From NCBI GenBank assembly GCA_039602395.1, contig JBCNJP010000020.1, forward strand, positions 16,098,483-16,162,482: 64,000 nucleotides of DNA, given 5' to 3'. Positions 40,591-52,926 of this stretch are shown one piece after another. The translations under genes were made by a program, and so were the position numbers. Origin of the DNA: Deinandra increscens subsp. villosa. Its lineage: Eukaryota; Streptophyta; Magnoliopsida; Asterales; Asteraceae. The stretch's first letter is position 1; each line of letters starts with the position of its first letter. The notes beneath the pieces were generated by a model, which did no database searches, was not told the DNA's origin, and saw nothing but the letters and a program-made list of their open reading frames with translations.

Positions 40591-43390
40591 TTTCTCCAAA
40601 TTCTCTATGGTAAAATTATAACAAGAATATAGTGTTGTGCCGGTTAAGAACAAGTCGAATATATAACGCTATTCCTCAAGGGTGTGACATACTACACGAA
40701 AACACTCACATGAGATGAAGTCACATAAATGAACATTAAAACATCACTCCCTTCTCATGAAGGGGCTCACAATGTTTTTCACCATGTATACGATTATGTT
40801 ATTGGATAGTAAGTAACGTGACAATATAATTATGTAAACACTAATTCCTCTCACATTCCTCTCACAAGAAACGTGAATGATGAGAGCTAGCTTACCGTAT
40901 GTATGACTTTACACAACTCATTATTACCTTTTTCACAAAAGAGGGAAAATCTTTATTGACCGTCTAACATTCACCATCACGAGCAAAGTCATTATTCCCA
41001 AAATATCATTTTTGAAAAACTAAATCAAAACCAATAATGGATGTAATTAACTATTTAGCTTCGCTTTTAATTTTTCTTTTTATATTTCCTAAACCACATT
41101 GAAAATTTTCTATAGATTAATTCTCTCAGTCCTAGAATTAGTCATTGTATAAAGTTGTGTAACAAAAACTTATAGATTTGAAAGAAAGCAGCATGTATGC
41201 ATTTTAATAAGAAATAAAAGATTAATAGAGATAGGTTTAGAGTTGAGACAAATAAAATGTGAGGGAATAATAAGCACAAAACCACAACCACAAAGCAAAG
41301 TAATGCATGTGAACCCAAAAGCAACCAAACATAATGTCTTATCCCTCCTTTTTTTTCTTTTTTTTTTAAATGTATTAACCCCCCTATTAATTTGGAGCCT
41401 TTCTTTCTCCCTTTATCCATTCTCTTCAATTTTTACTATCATTTTTTACCATATATAGGTAAATAATCACTGGAACAATCTATTAACCTCCCAAACGTTA
41501 ACTTCTTTCACTACACATTGTTAGTTTCTTATACTTTCACTCTAAACCTTCTATTATGAAGACACAACGGTTAAAAAGTTGTATTACACCAATAAAAATT
41601 AGAAACATATTCCGAAACATATTCTAAATCGTGAATATACATTTTGTTTGTAAAAGATAAATTGTTGATATGATTATAACAAGTTAAATATAATTAATAA
41701 ATAATCAAATTAAATAAACTTTTATTTTATGACAAAACGTAGGCATATGGAAGAACATTTAGAGATATGGTATGGTCACGGGCCTTTGTCACTACTCCCT
41801 CCAAAATCCAAATGGAGCTTTTTATCTGCTTCCTCTTCCTATAAATAATCACATCATAAATATATACATGCTCACTATATTTAATTTAATAATTTTATTC
41901 ATAAAACACAGTAGATTCATGTACGTATTTAGCTCTTCATTAAATACTTTACTAGCCAGTGCATGATAATTTGACAATTGGAAATAAAAAACCTAAACTT
42001 TATATACTTTTACTAAAACTATTAATAATTTTTTAACTTTTGCCCTTTTTAAGGTGTTGCTTTTGAGTATTAAAATTGATGAGATTTGTTTATATTAATG
42101 TCATAAAAGTTGCAACCATTTTATTTGTGACAAATAGTTTTTTTATGCTTTCAATATTCATCATGATCGACTCACGTGACTAGTTACTTTTTATGTATTT
42201 AAACCTTATGAATTCACTTCATGTGTATCATTGGATTTATAGGTGTATGGGTGTGTATGTTGAATGTCATCTACTAGTTTTTGTTTATGATGTTTTCCAC
42301 CGGATAACCTTCTTACCGCTTCTTAAAATAAGAGATGCATGCATAATTAGATATACATTAAAGAATATGAGTTAAAGCATTCACAATCCGTCTTTTAAAA
42401 TTTTAAAATTATGTGAGTGAAAATCCTAAAATTTGAAGTTTGATTGCGAAGATTGTGATATAATAATTGACTGTTAACGATTATAATGACAATTAATCAT
42501 TATTTATTATAAAGATTTGCAACGCTTCATCAAGTGTTTTGATGGTTCAATCCTTATATTGAATAATTCATTTGGTATAATTAAAGATAATAATTTCTTT
42601 CTTATTTTTAAAGAAATGAACTTCTTATTTTTGTTCTCGATTAAAGATTTCACATACTTACGAAATACTTTGATGCGAAAGTCATAAAGCTATACAAGAG
42701 CATTCGAAATCATAAACTCGTACGGTATATGTATACATGTGTATATATATTTGAATGTATTCGTTGATGGAGTTAATCCTAATTTGATGGATATATGCTT
42801 GGAGAAAAATTCAAGATAAATTGAGAAAAAAATGAAGATAATTATTAGGGTTGATTTAATTAATGTTTTGAGTTTATTATTTTTATTTGGTTTCGTAGTT
42901 TAAGTCTAATTATGTTTCTTGTTTTCCAATATATAGTTTTAGTATAAACAGAGGCATGGGCTATGTATTTTTTGTGGTGTTGTTCATAATAATATTTTTA
43001 GAGTTGAGACGGGTAGTATTCAAAATTTTCTACGTATTCTTGCGTTCATATATCGTTTCCGGGCCAACATTCGTGATTGTATCTATGTGTAATGTGTGCA
43101 TACACGTATCTAAAAGTGTGTGATATATTTATATGTAATTACATAATTTATTCACAGAATTGTCCATTTAATAAAATCAAAATTATATTATTTGTTTAAA
43201 ATAAATTTTGAAAATTGGAGAAAACGCGTTTTGACTCACAATTCTTGTGACTTCGGCTTTTAAAGGAGACTTATACGGATTCTAAAATTGCAGTCGCCAA
43301 TCGCCAACAAATCATCACCTGTGGGCAGGTTTTTAGGGGGCCACATGATAAACCTTTAAAACATTTATAATAAATATATTTATATATATA
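40591..43390. other. AT-rich intergenic DNA, nothing recognised
   Basis: Small open frames (for example 41142-41429 and 41772-41966) are low-complexity and hydrophobic with no family signature. No gene or complete element is supported. Confidence 0.4.
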
Positions 43391-44502
43391 GGGTGAGGTT
43401 ATTGTGAGAAGTTTAGTTTGGATAACAAGGATAAGAAGGAATCATAGCCATTAGATCTTCAATTAAATGAAGATCTATGGCTTAAAAATTTCCAGGGTAA
43501 ATTAGAGAGAAAAACTAAAGAAAATCAAATATGAAAGGGTATTTTTGACTTTTTATCAAATTTCCCCCATTTTTTAAACCTTTATAACTTTTAGATACAA
43601 CATTTTTTTTTAATTACACCATAACGAGCGTTTTTTATCTTTAAAACGCGTATAGTGTTACTATATAAAAAATTAATTTTTTTTAATCTTTCGATTCAGA
43701 TCATTGTGTCATTGTGTCGTTGTATCATTGTGTCAAAATATTCAGATCATTGTGTCATATTGTGTTAAAATGTTCAGATCATTGTGTCATATGGTGTTAA
43801 AAACCGAAAGAGTAATTTTTTATTAATTTTATATATAGCAGCACAATATATATATTTTTGACACGACGACACAATGACACAATGATCTGAACATTTTGAC
43901 ACAATGACATAATGATGTGTCAAAATTTTAAGATCATTGTTTCATGTGATGACAAAAACCGAAAGAGTAATTAATTTTATATATAGCAACACTATATATA
44001 CTTTTGACACGACGACACAATGACACAATGATATGAACATTTTGACACAATGACACAATGATGTGTCAAAATGTTCAGATCATTGTTTCATATTGTGCCA
44101 AAAACCGAAAGAGTATTTAATTTTATATATAGCAACACTATATATACTTTTGACACGACGACACAATGACACAATGATCTGAACATTTTGACACAATGAC
44201 ACAATTACCTGTGTCAAAAATTGAAAGAGTAATTTTTTTTTTCATTTTTTATATAGCAACACTATATGCGTTTTAAAGATAAAAAAAATGCTCGTTTTTA
44301 TGGTGTAATTTTTTTAAAAAAATAATATCGTATGTGAAAGTTATGAATGTTTAAAGAAAATGGGGGAATTAGATAAAAAGTCAACAAAAGTGGCTAAGAC
44401 TAAAATACCCCTCCTTCCTTTTTTATTAGATCAAGATCCAATGGCTGAAAATCCTTCTTATCGTTTGTACCCAAAACAAACTTCTCATTTGAACCTCTTC
44501 CT
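43391..44502. mobile_element. Long-TIR MULE-like element, copy A (1112 bp)
   Basis: It starts GGGTGAGGTT and ends CTCTTCCT. The outer ~250-300 bp on each side are imperfect inverted copies of each other ('gataagaaggaatcatagccatt', 'gactttttatcaaattcccc', 'tatctttaaaacgcgtatagtg'). The centre holds three units of about 140 bp built from 'gacacaatgacacaatgatctgaacattttgacac' and its complement, so it is palindromic at several scales. It is a sister of 59355-60473. No clear TSD remains. It is non-coding. Confidence 0.75.
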
Positions 44503-44510
44503 ATGAAAAG

Positions 44511-44513
<3 letters not shown>

Positions 44514-44569
<56 letters not shown>
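44514..44569. repeat. TA microsatellite
   Basis: About 28 TA units lie directly left of a 180-bp MITE. Confidence 0.9.
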
Positions 44570-44573
<4 letters not shown>

Positions 44574-44745
44574 TAGGTTCAAATGAGAAATTTTTATTTT
44601 GAGAACTTTTGAGAACTAAATCTCAACCACAAATTTCAGGGGGGACCACTACAATTCATGGAAGGGGGTATACATGTAAATAAACTTGTGGCTCAAATTA
44701 GTTCTTTTTAGTTCTCAAATCAAATTGGTTCTCAAATGATCCTCT

Positions 44746-44749
<4 letters not shown>
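44570..44749. mobile_element. TA-microsatellite-associated MITE, copy 1 (180 bp)
   Basis: The ends are GGGTTAGGTTCAAATGAGAA and its imperfect complement TTCTCAAATGATCCTCTCCCT. It lies between two TA arrays and is non-coding. The second copy at 44809-44988 has the same length. Confidence 0.75.

Positions 44750-44808
<59 letters not shown>
44750..44808. repeat. TA microsatellite
   Basis: About 29 TA units separate the two 180-bp MITEs. Confidence 0.9.
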
Positions 44809-44812
<4 letters not shown>

Positions 44813-44988
44813 TAGGTTCAAATGAGAACTTTTTATTTTGAGAACTTTTGAGAACTAAATCTCAACCACTAATTTCAGGTGGGGACCACTATAATTCATG
44901 GGGGTTTTTTCCATATATATAAACTAGTGGTTGAGATTTGTTGTTTTTAGTTCGCAAATCCAATTGGTTCTCAAATAATCCTCTCCCT
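44809..44988. mobile_element. TA-microsatellite-associated MITE, copy 2 (180 bp)
   Basis: It has the same ends and length as 44570-44749 and about 88% identity by eye. Partial copies follow: a right end at about 44997-45020, and an inverted piece at about 45033-45100, again bordered by TA repeats. Confidence 0.75.
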
Positions 44989-45204
44989 ATATATATGGTT
45001 CTCAAATGATCCTCTCCCTATATATATATATATAGGAGATGATCATTTGAGAACCATTTGGGTTTGAGAACTAAAAAGAACCATTCTAACTCACTAGTTT
45101 ATATATATAGAAAACCCCCATATATAACCGGCACGGTGCGGCGGGGGTGTTAATTTTAGTCCAAAAAGATTGTCGAGTCAGTGTTGAACGTCAATCATCC
45201 ACGA

Positions 45205-47365
45205 ATTATAGTAGGGATAAACTTTTGGTACCGAATACTGGTCTCGTACCGGTAACGACCAAACCTAAACGGTACCGGCACCGTACCTGTACTTATTTTT
45301 TTTTAATTTTAAAACCAGTACTAATCGGTACCAGTATCGGTAAAAAACAGTATTTCCCGAATGGGTACCGAAATATACATAGTATTTCTTTAATTTTTGG
45401 AAAATTGGATTTTAATAATACAAGTTTTTCCCCTTTGGCCGATAATAAAACGAATTGTGGAAATTGCCTACAATAATACCAGTTTTTCAGCTATTGGACT
45501 GTAGTGATATGCCGTTTGTTTTTTCCTAACGGGGTCAAGTATATGCCTACATGGCAGATGATGTGGAAGGGGTTGGTGAAAGTTTGTTCTATTAGCTGTT
45601 AATGAAAAGAAGGAGGGGGTGAATGTTTTGAGTATTTGACTTAGGTCAAAATACCCAAAATCCCTGACCCAAACCCAACACACCAAAACCACCGTCAACC
45701 ACCACCTGCAACGATCGTAAACCAGCACCACACCACCGAAGCCATCATCTTCATCGCCTGCAACCACCGAAGCCAGCAGTCGCAACCACCTGTTGACATC
45801 TACATGTCGCACACTACCACGCATCTCGCGTTCTCCCGTCAGTCTCCATCATCTCCGCCCCTCCGTCACATCAAATTCGTCCATTAACCGTGTTGCATTG
45901 GAGTTCTTGGTGGATTGCGAGACGTGTAATCGTGCTTCGCAACTCTCTCCTGCCCTAATTGCAGTCTAATCAAAGGTATTTGAGAAATTGTTGTTTTAAC
46001 TGGGTTCGCAATCATGGTTGTAAGGTTTTTGTAGGTTTAATTGTTTGAAATCGGTTCAAGATCGTGTGTTTTAGTCTTGCAGGTTTGTGAAGAAGATGAC
46101 GAGTCAGTGACTCGTTTTAGTCGCTGAGTTGACTTGCTCTGACTCCCCAGCGACCTCCGCAGCCGCATAGGGCTTTCCGCCACAACATCGCAGCAGATTT
46201 TTGACCCCCGAAGACCTTCATAATGGGCAGCAAATCAGCAATTAACAAGGCGATGGTGGTGGGTGACGGTCGGCGAAGGGTGTTTGGCAATGGTGTTTGA
46301 GATAAGAGAGAAGGAAGATGACGTGAATTCCAATTTTTAGGTTTTTCAATTTTAACCCTCTATTTCAATAAAATCCAGAAACTAACCCCTCCTTTTAAAA
46401 AAACTACTTAAATTGCCATGTAGGACGCCATGTCACGAGTCTAGTCAGCAAAAACTAACTCCGTTACTAAAAAACTAACGGCGTATCACTATAGTCCAAT
46501 AGCTGAAAAACTGGTATTATTGTAGGCAATTTCCATAATTCGTATTATTATCGGCCAAATGGGAAAAACATGTATTATTAAAATCCAATTTTCCTTAATT
46601 TTTAAACATAAATTATCTATTTTTAATTCTTAGACTAGAAGATAGTTACTATATAATATAATAAGTCGTTCAATCTAATTCTAATAATGCAGTTTGCATC
46701 GATTAGGTTTTATGTTTCTGCAACTACTCTATGAAAAGTGGTAAATCTGAATGATTAATTTTAGAAATACTCAAGAACCGACTAACATGAAAATATATGC
46801 ATGTGATGTGGAGGTTTAACATGAAAACATATATTGTCACAATTTATATATCAATAATAAGAAAAAGTAACAATAGATTTGAAAATTTGATTTTCCCATC
46901 TAGTGTTTTAATCTTTCTCATGCTAATGATATTTTATTTACTATTATTATTGTAGTAGATTAGCACAAAGGCATGATTATGTCTCCTTTAAACTCTAACA
47001 TCGAGAACTTATTTTTTTATCATTAGAGTTTGTATGAAGACATAAGAATCTATCCCATTTGAAAAATTGCTTGTGTCATATTATTACTAAGTTTATATAA
47101 AGTAAATACTATAAAAACGTGGTCCTGTATAACTTGAGATGATTACTTAAAAAATGTATCATATTCCTCTCCATAAAATCCATAATGATCTAAATATAAT
47201 CTTGTACTATGTATACTTTTAGGGGAAAAATCGGTACTAAAGCGATACTTTATCGAAATATTGATATTGGTACCAAATCAATAGATTCGGTAGGGGATTC
47301 GGTATCCACTATTCTTCAAAAAATTACCGGTACGGTACCGATATGGTACCAATCTCATCCTTATA
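45205..47365. mobile_element. Older inverted-repeat element rich in GGTACC, split by a MULE
   Basis: The left end (about 45205-45385, 'ataaacttttggtaccgaatac', 'gtaccggtaacgac', 'ggtaccggcaccgtacc') has its inverted counterpart at about 47230-47365 ('accggtacggtaccgatatggtacca'). The sequences between are the MULE at 45399-46594 and AT-rich filler. I cannot place exact ends or a TSD, and the type is unknown. Confidence 0.45.
45399..46594. mobile_element. Long-TIR MULE-like element with GC-richer interior (1196 bp)
   Basis: The ends are GGAAAATTGGATTTTAATAATAC and its complement; TIRs run for about 150-190 bp, including 'attgtaggcaatttcca' and 'tatagtccaatagctgaaaaac'. It is flanked by a perfect 9-bp TSD ttaattttt (45390-45398 and 46595-46603), the Mutator hallmark. 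The centre (about 45650-46320) is clearly GC-richer than its surroundings, with a CCACCACC-type tract and segments resembling plant genic sequence. It could be captured host DNA, but I find no extended homology by eye. Confidence 0.85.
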
Positions 47366-50152
47366 TTATAGAATAATTTTAATTTAAAAATTAAATAACC
47401 ATAAAGAAAAAAAAATCGTAATTTCAAAGTTCAACGACACCAATACATAACACGGTAGGTTCCCTAAAAAACATGTACGTGTAAATCTGTAAAATTTGAG
47501 GTTTAGTTGTGAGTGGTTGTGAGTAGAGGAGAAATTAAAAGTTTTACAAAATCTGTATATTTGATAAAAAAAATTGTTGATTTGCTAAAATTTAGGGATT
47601 GGAATAGAGAGAAAAGGTAATGATAAAGGTATAAAAGTATTATTTAATTATGGTTATGAATGAAAGAAAAAGAAAAAATAATAATAAAGGTATAAATTAT
47701 AATAATAAGAATAAAAAACCGGAGAATGCTCTTATCACAAAACTATTTTATCACTATCTTATCACTATTACGTCATTTCTGATAAGACACTTTCGTGCAC
47801 ATCTTAAAGAAAATCAATATTATGTGAAATGTAACTTGAATCATATCATTTAAAATTGTCCACAGACATCTCAAGAAATAAAAGAATGCAAATGGAAGGA
47901 TAGTGCCTTAGTTGAAGAGTGGATGAGACAAGAAGAATTGGATGCGAAGCAGTGAACGAAGGGAACAAAAATGTAAAGATTGAAGGCTGCTCAGGGTTGT
48001 GCCGCGTTACGTGACACCCAACCTCTCTCACCCTCGCGACACACGGGGGATGTATCGACCGGAATTCGAATTTTGGTTTTTGATTCATTATTTAAAGGAG
48101 TCTTAGGGTTACGAGTTGAGGGTTCTTTTTCCAGCCGTTGGCAGCTTCTCTAGGGACGAATTTCTCATCAAGAACACATCTAGATTGCTAGTTTTTCATG
48201 TTTTGATTGTCTTATTCAATAGCGTTTATCTATTTGATTATAAATATGTCCGGCTAAAGCCGATGTAACTACTTTGGGTAAATGATTTACATGACTTCTG
48301 ATTTTATTCTTGTTCTTCGTGTGGATTGAGTCTTTAAATCATCATAAGTTTGGTGTTCAATTGTATGTTCAGTCTATTTAATCATCTACTTGTTTTGCAA
48401 ATCACAATCACCGTCGTTTCTTGAATTTCTTGCTCTAGGAATTATTGGTTGTGTGTTTGCTTAATTAACTTAGTTTGGATTGGACACCTTAAACAAGGTT
48501 ATATCTATGTAATATCCTAGCTAGGTTAACATGAATCAGGATCTCGAAGTAGTTGCTTTTGTTCAAAATTGTTTACAAGTTACAATCAATTTCTTTGCTA
48601 AATTTAGTTTTCTAATCCCAAATTAAAAGTCAATTTTAGTTAATTTACTTTAGCTGTGTTTTTCAGTTTAATTTCAATAACTTGTTAGAACTAGCGCTAA
48701 CCACGAACTTCCTTTGGATACGATACCTTACTTACCATAGCTATAGATTATTTACGTTTTTGAAGTGGACCAGGACATCCGCTATCAATTATTTCAAAAA
48801 AAAAATCATTTGCTTTTTATACAATGGAATTATGTATGCTTTAAAAAATACGATTATCAAAAGTGTTACATAGTATCCAAAATAAAATAAAATTAAAGTA
48901 TCTTATGTTAGGCAACGCGATGAGGAAAATACAAGTCTCGATTGAAGTGTTATTGAAAGTCTGAAATAATTATGCATTCGTCAATTTAGTTATTTCTGTT
49001 GAATAACGTGTTGTTGCGCAAATAATACTTAAAAAGAAACAATGCAAAACTAAACTACAAAAACGCAAAAAAAAATAATTAAATAATATTGTGCCACGTG
49101 CCAGCACTACAGCTTTTCACGTGGTAGTGTTCACTCGCCATTAACTTTGTTATTGTAAATAGTATAATGATATATGTGCAATAGTTAGTATATATAAGAG
49201 ATAATTGGATTTATTTCAGACCGTTTAAAATATTCAAATATATACAGAGACGAGTTAGGAAGTGCGGAATGCACATTTAATTACGACTATTCCAATATCA
49301 TTCGTTATGGTACCTCAAAGGTAGTCGGGGGCAAAGCCCTAAACCAATGGGGTTCTAACGGAGCACCGCTCTAGCAGGGGATTGGAGGTTGGCCCGCAAG
49401 TGGGTTTAACTGTTCAAGGGCATTCTGATCTAATTTGTGCATCCGAATGTAATCTTGTTATCTTGATACATATCCGACTCAAGTTTAACTACAAAGAATA
49501 CAACTTCAGCAATTGTTATACCATTTTATAAATGAATTCAGTTGAGGGCGAAGTTTGATTTGTATTTTTGTTATGAAAATTGGTATATCATATCAATAGC
49601 AAGCAAATTTGAAGCCAAAAAATATATATATACAAACTCTAGAGAAATTCCACTAATTACATTTAACGATAATTCACTTCAACATCTCGCTAAACATCAT
49701 TTATATATGGATAAACCATTTGCCTGCCTTTAAAAATATTTACCCCATCTCTTGAACCATCTAACATATTTTTCATTTAGCTTACCACCGTCGATCCACC
49801 AACCGTTTTTCATATATATTTATTGCTTTCAAACACTGTTGTACACTAATTTCTACGTGCGATGATTAAAAAATATAGTTGTTGACCGCTTCCTGTATAT
49901 ATCTATATATATATATATTTTATTTGAAAATTTTGAATAAACTATGTATGTATCATGATGGCCTTCTGTCATATTCTTTAGAGACCGTTTTCTTATATAT
50001 GCAGATTAAAAAAACATGTAGTCAGAATATGCGGTAAAATTGTGTTCTTTGATATTCGATTTGCCGAATAAATAGCTTATTTCAAGGTAACATTACATCA
50101 TATTTAATATTATTAAATGTAACATTTATAATATGATATTACATAAAAATGT
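46604..50152. other. Intergenic DNA with LTR-like and other repeat fragments
   Basis: About 47950-48780 resembles the transcribed LTR and untranslated leader of an old plus-strand retroelement: TATTTAAAG at about 48089, 'cttagggttacgag', and 'gaacttcctttggatacgatacctta' at about 48705-48732. There is no coding part, TG/CA end or TSD. About 49315-49420 is a GC-rich island ('gggggcaaagccc', 'ccgctctagcagggg') of unknown origin. Short frames here show no protein signature. Confidence 0.35.
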
Positions 50153-51670
50153 TTAGCGGAGTTGATACATGTTCACGTGTATTTGTTTGTTAAATATGAT
50201 ATGCTCGTAGGTTGTAGTGAGTATCTTTGTTGTGCGATAGAAATTTTCTATCGATCTCAAGGTTGGTGGGAGCTCGTCTTCATTAAACTCACATAACGTT
50301 TTACTCTCGTCTTTGAAAATTATATTATGTAATATGAGGCAAACATACATGTTTCATCTAATTTTAAAGCAACGTACCAGTCATCGCGTCTAATTATTAT
50401 GACACCAAATTGAAAGCTCATTTAACTTCCTTGCGAGCCGCTTCTTGTGCTCTTATAAATCTTATTGATTTCTCACCGGTGGCAAGATGGGTAAATTTTT
50501 TCATAAAATAAGCATGCTTCGGGTATATTTTGTCTACAAGATAATATTCATGTTTATAAATTATAATGATATAAGTTTACCTCAAACAAACAATTTGACA
50601 CAACCCTATTGTTAACTTAAATCTTATTGATTTCTCATTGGTTGCAAGGTGGGTAAATGATTTCATAAAATAAGCATGCTTCGGGTATATTTTGTCAACA
50701 AGATAATATTCATGTTTATAAATTATAATGATATAATTTTGTCAACCCTATTGATAACGTCGTTGTGTAGATTTGATTGTTTAAGAATGTTAAAGTTGTT
50801 CTACCCCGCAATACCAAAGAACGCATGCCATATCCATAAATCAATTGAAACAACCGCCTTGAGCATAATCTTAGTGTATTCGGTCATCTATCATGTATTG
50901 ACCAGGGGCGAAATTGGTATAGGCCCAGATGGTGCACGTGCACCCCCTTAAACCCGTACGCGAAGTGTGAAAATATATGGAGGGCCCGAAATCTTAATAT
51001 ATTCTTATGTAATGTTTTGATAAATACTATTTGTTTTAATCTTTAGAAACAAAAACCATCTAGATCAAGTGGATTGTGAGCACCACATAAAACATTCATG
51101 TGTGGAATGGGGTGACCAGGGGTTATAAACCAGGGACATATATTTTTTTAGAAGCTATGTGTTAGAACAAAATTGTGGCCCCCTTAAAAAAAATCATAGT
51201 TCCGCCCCTGGTATTGACCCCTTAATCTTGTCAGACAATTTCTCCAAGGCCAATGCGAACAATCAATACTCCCGATCAGCATTTCCGGAAGTTCGTGCAA
51301 TTCCTAATGTTTTGCGTATATCTTTTTTACATCACTCGTAGTCGGTTTTCGCAAGTTTCACCCATGTACAAATAATTAACATTTTGATAGAAACGGTTTA
51401 GACACCTTTAAATACTCGTCTATTGCATTGGGAACTGTTTCGAATGCGATTTGACGAATTGTTGATGAGCACTTTTACAAATGGGTGAAAGATCGCTTAC
51501 CTAAACCATCATAGGAAATCTAAAAATAGTACATTTCGATGTCATCAACAATCAACTGAAACAATTCTCTACGCATCCAAAACAGTGTTTGAACATCTCT
51601 GAATTATAACAAAATGATTACGCAAAATAGTCTTCAACAAGATAATCATGAGCGGTCTTACGATCCCTGA
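50153..51670 (-). pseudogene. PIF/Harbinger-type transposase pseudogene (plant transposon protein, PF04827-like)
   Basis: On the minus strand, from right to left, blocks of the plant DDE transposase family appear in correct order across all three frames: an 'AHDYLVEDYF' block (about 51640); 'EMLIGSIDCSHWPW', with its catalytic Asp, and 'NCLTRLRGQY' (about 51215-51290); 'KAVVSIDLWIWHAFFG' (about 50800-50855); 'KIYPKHAYFMKSFTHL' (about 50650-50700); 'QEAARKEV' (about 50430-50452); and 'MYVCLILHNIIF' (50350). Frameshifts and stops occur throughout. A 308-bp hAT MITE interrupts it between the first catalytic block and 'KAVVS', and a ~161-bp segment is tandemly duplicated (50458-50618 and 50619-about 50770). 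Clearly dead. Confidence 0.8.
50903..51210. mobile_element. hAT-type MITE (308 bp) inside the transposase pseudogene
   Basis: Ends CAGGGGCG and CGCCCCTG are flanked by a perfect 8-bp TSD gtattgac (50895-50902 and 51211-51218). The end sequences are shared with 39785-40582, so both belong to one family. It is non-coding. Confidence 0.9.
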
Positions 51671-52572
51671 ATATATATATCTTCCTGTTTCTTGAATTCT
51701 TCATTCCTCTAAATAAAGTGATAAGACTTGCATCATAACCGATTCATCATTATTTCTTAACCGCTAACGATCTATTATCATTTTCATTTGAAGATGAAAC
51801 CCAAAGACTAGAAGATTAGAGTCATTTTTTATTATAGAGATAATTTGGTAAAAATAATTTAAAAAGTGTTAGATATTGTTAGTGGTAAAAATGCAAAATA
51901 ACCGGTAGTGATGGTTGTAGTTGTGGCAATGGTGATGCTTGAGTGGTTGGTAACGGAGAACAATGGAAATGCCACGAATAACAATGTAGACATGGAGTGG
52001 AGAGAAAAAAATATTACTTTATTACTTTAACGTTTAATTAAAAATCTACACTAAAACGCTTAAAATAGTGAAACTCAAACATCTTTTTAGGAAAAATAGA
52101 ATATATAAGTTAAAATTATAGTGGATAAACAACTTTTATGTAATAATACAGAGATTACTCTTATCATCATAATTTTGTAAAGCAAACCACTACACGTCGG
52201 TAGCTAACATGTGATGTGTTCTCTAGCTACATATATTCATCTCCAAATCAATCATTAAAGGTTTCCTCCATCTTTAATTGCGTTAATGTATATTTAGAAC
52301 TACATTTAAAGTGTATCAGATTCGCATAGACTAAAATTTAAGTATCAAATGATTTGATAGCACATGATTTTAGAAATTAATAATATTCGTGTGTATAAGT
52401 TTGTTTAGACAAACAAAACAAAATATAATTAAATTTGTGTTTACTTTTCTTTTACAACGTTCAACAAAAACTATTTATACCATTTGAGTCTCTTTAAAAA
52501 ATAAAACATTCGTAAGCGGTCGGATTAAAAATGTATCAAACTCAAAAATTAAACTCATTATCTTTAATTCTT
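51671..52572. other. Intergenic DNA, nothing recognised
   Basis: AT-rich sequence without supported genes or complete repeats. About 51895-51965 has GGTGATGG-type words of low complexity. Confidence 0.4.
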
Positions 52573-52581
52573 AGTCTTTAT

Positions 52582-52685
52582 AATGTAAGTCCCCTCCTTT
52601 TTGTGTTGTTCCTTGCTGGCCGTGTTCTGGCTTTTTGCTAGGCTCGGCCTGTCATTTTAATGAAATCGTTGTTAAAAAAAAAAAA
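52582..52685 (+). mobile_element. 5'-truncated LINE insertion with poly-A tail
   Basis: A 104-bp segment with a non-coding, LINE-like 3' end ('gtgttctggctttttgctagg') ends in about 13 A. It is flanked by a 9-bp duplication agtctttat (52573-52581 and 52686-52694). Target duplication, short body and poly-A tail indicate target-primed reverse transcription. It lies about 195 bp upstream of the BURP gene TATA box. Confidence 0.75.
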
Positions 52686-52879
52686 AGTCTTTATCTCATC
52701 ATCAATATCATTTAGTCAAATGATCGGTCAAATGATGGTAGATGGTATGGTAAATGTGTATTTACTTGATTGTTGCAAAAAAAGACTAAAATTTATTTTT
52801 ATAAGAGTAGGGAGTACAAGTAGTGCTTATTTATGGAAACATATCTTAAAAATAAAAAGTTTTGGTTCAAAAGCTCCAC

Positions 52880-52887
52880 TATAAAAA
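52880..52887 (+). promoter_or_regulatory. TATA box of the BURP-domain gene
   Basis: TATAAAAA lies 47 bp upstream of the ATG and is followed by the CA/CT-rich sequence usual at plant transcription starts. The leader would be only about 15-20 bases. Confidence 0.65.
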
Positions 52888-52926
52888 CTCCCCACCTCCA
52901 ACCAAATCCATCCTCACACTTGCAAA

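Noticed and set aside
41142..41429. 95-codon hydrophobic minus-strand frame
   Set aside because: Low-complexity sequence over T-rich DNA; no family signature, promoter or conservation evidence.
44400..44582. Open frame with an Ile-Tyr repeat
   Set aside because: Translation of a TA microsatellite.
49315..49420. GC-rich island considered as organelle-derived or structured RNA
   Set aside because: No organelle gene or RNA fold recognised; left as unexplained intergenic sequence.
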